Virus record (IMG/VR): IMGVR_UViG_3300022707_003685
Coordinates: 1-42,343 of that record
Origin: a virus
Reading direction: 5' to 3' (one strand)
DNA: 42,343 nucleotides
Notes under the pieces: generated by a model
Told to the model about the DNA's origin: nothing
What the model saw: only the letters and a program-made list of their open reading frames with translations
Databases searched by the model: none
Shown: piece after piece, positions 38,286-42,343 of the stretch
Numbering within the stretch: position 1 is the stretch's first letter
How the letters are laid out: every line of letters starts with the position of its first letter
Program-made: the position numbers and the translations under genes

Positions 38286-40055
38286 TTATCTCATCCCATA
38301 GTCTATATCTATTGTAGTGTCCAGTAATCCTAGGTAGCCCTGCGAGCCAAACCAGCGCCCTTTCCTAATTCTTAACCCATCAATTTTACTTTCTAACATC
38401 TTAAATAGGGGCCTTTTTGCCATGACTTTCCTTGGGGCGATGCCGTTTGACGTACACCACAGGGTGTAGCTCGTATATATAGATGAATAAGCAATCTTAA
38501 AGGCTTTGTTATCAATATCTTTAAATTCATAAGTGTCCTCAAAAAAATCAAGTTCTGGCATGTTATCAGTCTGGTATTCTTTGACAAGCTTCACTGAAAT
38601 CTCTGACTTGGTAAACCCGCCTTGTTTATGAAGCCTTTTATAAGCTTCCACTAAAAGGTTTATGATCCCAGAGGCTTCCTTTTCAATAATAATTTTATCA
38701 AGCTCAGCTATAGTGCTAGCGTTACTCTCCCCAAAATAGGCATCAAAGGGAATAATTAAAATTCTCCTGAAGAATCCTCCTGATGTATCACAGCTTTTAG
38801 GTAGTGAGTTACATGCTACCATGAACTTAGCCCTTGGCTTTATTTTATAAGGCTTTTGGTAAACAACCTTAGCGTTAAGAGACTCACCACTTGTCACCTC
38901 TTTAAACTCTTCACAATCATATAAAGCTTTCCCACTCTCAGCCTTGATATTAAACAATTTCCCTTGAAGAAGGGCTACTTGTTGGGGATCTCCAAGGTCT
39001 GAAATAGAGACAGATGAATAGTTATCATCTCCAATAAGAGCTTGGATTATTTTAAGAAATGTAGATTTCCCATTTGCCCCTGATTCTCCATATAAAAACA
39101 AAGCTTTATGCACCCAAAGCCTATCATTTGAAAGCCCATAGGCCACAAATTCTAGTAAAATATCTATTAGCTCTTGGCGGTCTAGAGTTATTTCCTTCAA
39201 AAATTTCTCAAACATGGGGGCCTTGGCATCTTTATCGTAGTCATAATCGAGCCTATACATAAAGGCCCACTCTTTTGAGTGAGGGAAGACCTCGCCAGTT
39301 TTAATATCTAAGACCCCGTTTTTGACATTTAGATATCCTGCAACCTTGTCCTCAATTTCATCTAAAAACCTTATATTAGTTCTTTTTATTTTCCCTGTAA
39401 ATTCTTTAACATGCATATTGGTAGGCTTCGGGTAGAGATTATCTTCTATAAACCCTGAAATACCTGTATTGTGCCACAAGGCCCAATGATTTTTCTTAGG
39501 TAGGTACTTATAAGTAGCAGCGTTATCTTCAACCGTAAAATATCCAAAATCTTGGTCGGCATGGGCTGCTAAATCCCCATACTCAGGCTTGCCATAGGCC
39601 AATGTACCATCTATGAGTCTGACCTGCCTAAACCCTGAATTTAAAGTAGCAATGGTAAGATCATTCTTTAAAGTAAGGGGAGTCACTAAAGAGTTGCCCG
39701 TGCAATTTGGCCCGCAGTCAAAGCCAAGGGCTTCAATTTGTTTGACCGTATAGGGCGCAGGGCTAACTTCTAATGCCCCTTGAATAATCTCATCAGTTTT
39801 GAATTTGTTGTAGGTCCCGTGCTTGGTCATGATCTCGTGAATATAGATCCAAGGCTCCTCGAAATGTATAACGATAGACAGCCAGGCGTTGAATTTTTTA
39901 TCTGATGAATCAATACCGTTTTTGTGAATTTCTTTTAAGAAGTGACATTTTTGAAGGACTGCTTCTTTGTGATAGTTATGGGTGTTAGGTGTTACATCTT
40001 TTAAGGCTAAAGACTTATCTTTGCCGTTCCCACTAGATGTCACTATGCCCCCCAC
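38286..40055 (-). CDS. P4/D5-type SF3 helicase without visible primase domain
   Basis: 589 residues from a GTG at 40055 behind AAAGGA. The D5_N-type region (YLNVKNGVLDIKTGEVFPHS, about 241-260) is followed by Walker A GESGANGKST (323-332), LFNIKAES (367-374), sensor FMVACNSLP (411-419) and FFRRILIIPF (428-437) with the arginine finger. The first 110 residues look like a PriCT-like helical segment. No prim-pol catalytic acids are visible and a stop closes the frame upstream. It is expected to form a hexamer that unwinds the origin. Confidence 0.88.
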   Translation of the reverse strand: MGGIVTSSGNGKDKSLALKDVTPNTHNYHKEAVLQKCHFLKEIHKNGIDSSDKKFNAWLSIVIHFEEPWIYIHEIMTKHGTYNKFKTDEIIQGALEVSPAPYTVKQIEALGFDCGPNCTGNSLVTPLTLKNDLTIATLNSGFRQVRLIDGTLAYGKPEYGDLAAHADQDFGYFTVEDNAATYKYLPKKNHWALWHNTGISGFIEDNLYPKPTNMHVKEFTGKIKRTNIRFLDEIEDKVAGYLNVKNGVLDIKTGEVFPHSKEWAFMYRLDYDYDKDAKAPMFEKFLKEITLDRQELIDILLEFVAYGLSNDRLWVHKALFLYGESGANGKSTFLKIIQALIGDDNYSSVSISDLGDPQQVALLQGKLFNIKAESGKALYDCEEFKEVTSGESLNAKVVYQKPYKIKPRAKFMVACNSLPKSCDTSGGFFRRILIIPFDAYFGESNASTIAELDKIIIEKEASGIINLLVEAYKRLHKQGGFTKSEISVKLVKEYQTDNMPELDFFEDTYEFKDIDNKAFKIAYSSIYTSYTLWCTSNGIAPRKVMAKRPLFKMLESKIDGLRIRKGRWFGSQGYLGLLDTTIDIDYGMR

Positions 40056-40121
40056 AAGATGTCCTTTATATGCTGTGCATTTTTTTAAGAGAGATTAAGT
40101 ATATGCTTGCCAGGTACAAGC

Positions 40122-40237
40122 TTGTCTAGGTATGTTGCAGACAGATAATGTTCTTTTTTAAGAGCCTCTAGTGTTGGACTCCGAATTTTTCACTAGATGT
40201 AGAGTCCATAAACCTACCCCGTTTATGGGCTTTTTTT
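40122..40237 (+). ncRNA. candidate sRNA on the strand opposite the early operon
   Basis: Promoter TTGTCT (40122-40127), 16 bases, GATAAT (40144-40149). The transcript would start at about 40157 and end at a strong intrinsic terminator (CCATAAAC 40206-40213, loop, GTTTATGG 40221-40228, seven T 40231-40237). The body can pair CTAGTG with CACTAG or GGACTC with GAGTCC, which are alternatives. About 80 nt. It is antisense to the SF3 helicase leader. Only the terminator is certain. Confidence 0.55.
40204..40237 (+). terminator. intrinsic terminator of the candidate sRNA
   Basis: A ten-base stem (GTCCATAAAC with GTTTATGGGC, one U-G) and seven T. It points rightward, against all genes around it. The minus-strand reading has no T tract after the hairpin. 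Confidence 0.85.
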
Positions 40238-40457
40238 ATTCAGGTAGTTTGTAATGGATTCCCTTAAGGACCTTAAGGCTTTCAACCATATGATGGTAAA
40301 CCCCTGATTGATTCACTTGAATGTCTTTAAGAGTAATTGCAATCATTGCTAAGAGTTCAACTACATCACGATTCCCCTCTGGGTTAGGCTCAGTCATTAG
40401 ATCACTTAGAACCTTTTCTACCTTGTCATGAATGTCGTCGTAGCTATAGTCTGTCAT
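40236..40457 (-). CDS. hypothetical protein, 73 residues
   Basis: MTDYSYDDIHDKVEKVLSDLMTEPNPEGNRDVVELLAMIAITLKDIQVNQSGVYHHMVESLKVLKGIHYKLPE starts at ATG 40457, overlapping the upstream TGA (ATGA). Acidic, helical, no family. Its stop touches the T tract of the opposing terminator. Confidence 0.7.
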   Translation of the reverse strand: MTDYSYDDIHDKVEKVLSDLMTEPNPEGNRDVVELLAMIAITLKDIQVNQSGVYHHMVESLKVLKGIHYKLPE

Positions 40458-40714
40458 TTGTCTTCCTCAGGCTTTAAGAGGGCGAGGAACTTTAGGCATT
40501 GTTCTTTCCCACCGCGCGCAACACACATCGAGGCAAGATCTTGTTCCCCTTTAAGTTGTTTGATTATTTGCTCATAATCTTCTAGGCAACATTCAAGCTC
40601 CCCAACCAATATATCAGAGAGGTTATGGGCTCCTTGTATATAAATTGACCTGTATGCCCCTGTAAAACTACCTTCTAACTTCTCTTCAAGCTCTGCTTTG
40701 ATTTCTTTGTTCAT
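40454..40714 (-). CDS. hypothetical protein, 86 residues
   Basis: ATG 40714 overlaps the previous TGA (ATGA). The sequence (IKAELEEKLEGSFTGAYRSIYIQGAHNLSDILVGELECCLEDYEQIIKQLKG...) is acidic with five cysteines, including ECCLED. It shares the 'GA..LS.ILV..IE' theme with the gene at 1981-2238 (GAQVLSKILVKRIEE), so they may be distant paralogues. Confidence 0.7.
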   Translation of the reverse strand: MNKEIKAELEEKLEGSFTGAYRSIYIQGAHNLSDILVGELECCLEDYEQIIKQLKGEQDLASMCVARGGKEQCLKFLALLKPEEDK

Positions 40715-41043
40715 TCAACCTTCACCGCAGTGGGGCCCACTGGCTCATCCTGCATTTTATTAACAGCTTCTACATACTCTTTAGTAATCTCAACCCCAGC
40801 TTTTTTATTCGTTTGAGCCACTAGCTTTGAAGCCTCTTCCTCTTTTAAAATCTTTGCAGTCTCTTCCTTGGTTTCAGTCTTGGGGCTCACCACTGAATCA
40901 ATCTTTGAATCCCACTTATCACTGCCTAAAAACTTCCAGCGAAGTAACAAGTTTTCAGAGTGTTTGAAATTAAGCCACCTGCCATCGTAGAAATCATCAT
41001 GCCTGAAGTGAGTACTCCCTTGCATTGCTTCCCATATATTCAT
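40711..41043 (-). CDS. hypothetical protein, 110 residues
   Basis: GGAG precedes ATG 41043. The first part MNIWEAMQGSTHFRHDDFYDGRWLNFKHSENLLLRWKFLGSDKWD resembles short phage proteins with a 'Wr...........w........' aromatic pattern; the rest is Lys/Glu-rich and probably disordered. Function unknown. Confidence 0.7.
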   Translation of the reverse strand: MNIWEAMQGSTHFRHDDFYDGRWLNFKHSENLLLRWKFLGSDKWDSKIDSVVSPKTETKEETAKILKEEEASKLVAQTNKKAGVEITKEYVEAVNKMQDEPVGPTAVKVE

Positions 41044-41044
41044 T

Positions 41045-41344
41045 TTATTTCTCCTTATGATAAAATTTTACAAAATCATCTCTTAATTGGGTTCTAATTT
41101 TTACTATACGCCGGTCAATTTTGTTAACGTTGTCATCTATCCTGTCAGCCAACGAAGAAACTTCATTCTTATATTCTTGGAGTTCTTCAATATATTTGAA
41201 AAGAAGTTTATAACTTGGCGAAACTTCCACCTCATTGCCATCGGGCAGAACAATGCTGTCCGCATCTCTATGTTCTTCAAGAATTTTAATAATTCTCCTA
41301 GCATCTCCTCGTTGAGCCGCTTGTTTTTCATAACCTTTAATCAC
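41045..41344 (-). CDS. hypothetical coiled-coil protein, 99 residues
   Basis: GTG 41344 follows a strong GGAGGTGATAA site. MIKGYEKQAAQRGDARRIIKILEEHRDADSIVLPDGNEVEVSPSYKLLFKYIEELQEYKNEVSSLADRIDDNVNKIDRRIVKIRTQL... has a long heptad-rich second half. No family. Confidence 0.72.
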   Translation of the reverse strand: MIKGYEKQAAQRGDARRIIKILEEHRDADSIVLPDGNEVEVSPSYKLLFKYIEELQEYKNEVSSLADRIDDNVNKIDRRIVKIRTQLRDDFVKFYHKEK

Positions 41345-41356
41345 TTATCACCTCCA

Positions 41357-41554
41357 TTAAAAATCCTTTCCCACATCATAGACGTGGATCTTTTTTTGTT
41401 TCTTTTCACTATATTTTAAATACTCGGCCTTCACCTCTTGGATTTCAAGGGCCACTGCAAAAAGAATGTCCCGTTCGTTTAGTTCAATGGTGGTAGAATC
41501 AAGCCTCGCTTGGATATCATCAAACCTTGCATCTAGAACCTCTACAAAATCCAT
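41357..41554 (-). CDS. hypothetical protein, 65 residues
   Basis: I chose ATG 41554 (MDFVEVLDARFDDIQARLDSTTIELNERDILFAVALEIQEVKAEYLKYSEKKQKK...), behind GGGGTG; the frame opens at 41578. Helical and charged. No family known. Confidence 0.65.
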   Translation of the reverse strand: MDFVEVLDARFDDIQARLDSTTIELNERDILFAVALEIQEVKAEYLKYSEKKQKKIHVYDVGKDF

Positions 41555-41593
41555 ATCAGCACCCCATAAGCCATACACATAAGGACAAAAAGC

Positions 41594-41812
41594 CTAGCCT
41601 TGTTCATTTTTTGCCTTTTCCATCAAGTATTTCCTTTCCATTTCTAAAAGCTCTTTTTCTTTCTTTGCATAAAGAATTTCTAAAACAAGGCGTTTCTCAT
41701 TTATTATACCCGACAAGCTTCTACTCGAAGAGGGCTTCTCATAATTATTTTCTTCGTAAAAGGCTCTTATCCTCTTATCTTGTCCTTTGAGAATCTTTTC
41801 GAGTTCGCCCAC
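41594..41812 (-). CDS. hypothetical protein, 72 residues
   Basis: A GTG at 41812 follows AGGAGG by four bases, better than the TTG that opens the frame at 41854. The product GELEKILKGQDKRIRAFYEENNYEKPSSSRSLSGIINEKRLVLEILYAKKEKELLEMERKYLMEK... is a charged helical protein. It overlaps the 46-residue gene by 38 bases. Confidence 0.65.
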   Translation of the reverse strand: MGELEKILKGQDKRIRAFYEENNYEKPSSSRSLSGIINEKRLVLEILYAKKEKELLEMERKYLMEKAKNEQG

Positions 41813-41915
41813 GCAGCCTCCTAATCCATTGTTGAAATCTAAATATCTTATCAAATTCTTTCTTTGTTATTCTGCCTCTCTCGTAATCCTTCAAGGCTTG
41901 CTTAACCTTGTTCAC
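41775..41915 (-). CDS. 46-residue basic protein
   Basis: GTG 41915 lies inside the end of the preceding gene and the frame runs to TAA 41775: MNKVKQALKDYERGRITKKEFDKIFRFQQWIRRLRGRTRKDSQRTR. It has about 17 Lys/Arg. The middle 'YERGRITKKEFDKI' looks like a helix-turn-helix-like stretch. It fills the gap between its neighbours, but the ribosome site is weak. Confidence 0.5.
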   Translation of the reverse strand: MNKVKQALKDYERGRITKKEFDKIFRFQQWIRRLRGRTRKDSQRTR

Positions 41916-42147
41916 TTTCTAACTCTTTGATCTTAGATTCTAGTACTCTTATCTGCCGTTCCAACTCAAGCACCTGGTCCCAATGCTTACTCTTAAGAAC
42001 ATCCAAGGCCCTAGTTTCTATTACTAGAGCTAGTGCATTATACTTATCACTAAACCGCCCATAGTCTTTTTCCTCAAAGACTTCATACTTTATTTTCTTT
42101 GCCTTCTTATCCCAGGCTAACCAAAACTCTTTGTAGGATTTATCCAT
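41902..42147 (-). CDS. hypothetical protein, 81 residues
   Basis: ATG 42147 lies within the end of the preceding gene (eight-base overlap). MDKSYKEFWLAWDKKAKKIKYEVFEEKDYGRFSDKYNALALVIETRALDVLKSKHWDQVLELERQIRVLESKIKELESEQG ends in a clear coiled coil. No family. Confidence 0.7.
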   Translation of the reverse strand: MDKSYKEFWLAWDKKAKKIKYEVFEEKDYGRFSDKYNALALVIETRALDVLKSKHWDQVLELERQIRVLESKIKELESEQG

Positions 42148-42343
42148 CTCTCCCCTCCCATTTCTTCATTGCCTTAGATCCTAGGGCATTTTGTGCTCGT
42201 AGTCTTAACATCTTCGTAGTTTCTTCATAGTCTCTGTTCTCGGGCCTCACTTCTGTGTTCAATGCCCTGACGAACTCCAACGCCCCCTTCAATTCCAGAA
42301 TCAAAGCGTCTCTGTCTTTGATAGTTTCTTGGTCCTTTTTATA
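42140..42343 (-). CDS. early hypothetical protein, C-terminal part (begins at 360)
   Basis: This is the continuation of the gene that starts at 360. Reading leftward from the joint it adds RAQNALGSKAMKKWEGRDG and stops at TAA 42140-42142. Bases 42200-42343 duplicate codons already present at 1-144. It overlaps the next gene's ATG by eight bases. Confidence 0.8.
   Translation of the reverse strand, partial: YKKDQETIKDRDALILELKGALEFVRALNTEVRPENRDYEETTKMLRLRAQNALGSKAMKKWEGRDG
42200..42343. repeat. right copy of 144-bp terminal direct repeat
   Basis: Identical to 1-144; see the left copy. Removing one copy gives a circular map of 42,199 bp. Confidence 0.95.

Noticed and set aside
40056-40235. 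Possible tRNA in the early-operon gap
   Set aside because: The stems are GGACTC/GAGTCC and CTAGTG/CACTAG, but there is no acceptor stem, T-loop GTTCGA or CCA arrangement; an sRNA with terminator fits better.
1-42343. CRISPR array, integrase, CI-like repressor or T7-type RNA polymerase
   Set aside because: I looked for regularly spaced repeats and for these protein families and saw none; the repeats at 4.1-4.4 kb are too short and irregular for CRISPR.

Overview
The window is the essentially complete genome of a tailed bacteriophage with a T7-like, short-tailed (podovirus) virion. The last 144 bases (42200-42343) repeat the first 144 (1-144) exactly, and one reading frame runs unbroken across the joint. 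The molecule is therefore best read as a circular map of about 42.2 kb cut inside an early gene. It is moderately AT-rich. It has clear Shine-Dalgarno sites, sigma70-like promoters and stop/start overlaps throughout. A spanin-like pair and an M15 peptidoglycan peptidase suggest a Gram-negative host; I cannot name it. I see no integrase, CI-like repressor, RNA polymerase, DNA polymerase or tRNA gene, so it looks lytic and dependent on the host for transcription and DNA synthesis.

Layout: two opposed arms diverge from a control region at about 4.0-7.8 kb. The minus-strand early arm runs leftward from about 5.1 kb through position 1, re-enters at 42.3 kb and ends at 33.1 kb. It carries about 40 mostly small, overlapping genes, and among them the replication set: an SF3 (P4/D5-type) helicase without a recognisable primase domain, an SNF2-like helicase, an SSB-like protein ending in an acidic -PF tail, a VRR-NUC nuclease and a ribbon-helix-helix protein. 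The plus-strand late arm runs from about 5.5 kb to 33.1 kb. Its order is: a leaderless small gene, two tandem structured RNAs, an exported fibre-like protein, TerS, a set of fibre/decoration proteins, TerL, portal, Bbp19-like protein, scaffold, capsid, decoration protein, tail tubes A and B, internal (ejected) proteins, T7-type tail fibre, M15 endolysin and lysis membrane proteins. The arms meet tail to tail at 33116-33119, where both stop codons sit in one CTAG palindrome.

Control region: a probable replication origin (4068-4420) has two perfect DnaA boxes and six copies of an iteron-like CATGTYCGAG motif. Beyond it are hairpins, a monocistronic early gene with its own promoter and terminator, and a cluster of TGASTCA palindromes. 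Three minus-strand promoters (5.1, 4.0 and 36.8 kb) share one sequence pattern. At 5797-6210 two tandem copies of an unrecognised structured RNA occur. Their closing helices differ in sequence yet pair perfectly in each copy, which is covariation visible inside one genome. This is the strongest candidate for something undescribed. A second candidate is a plus-strand sRNA with its own promoter and strong terminator (40122-40237), lying inside the minus-strand operon.

Several real genes are very short or start at GTG/TTG and were found from Shine-Dalgarno sites and ATGA/GTGA overlaps (46, 45, 59, 42, 54, 46, 52 and 52 residues).
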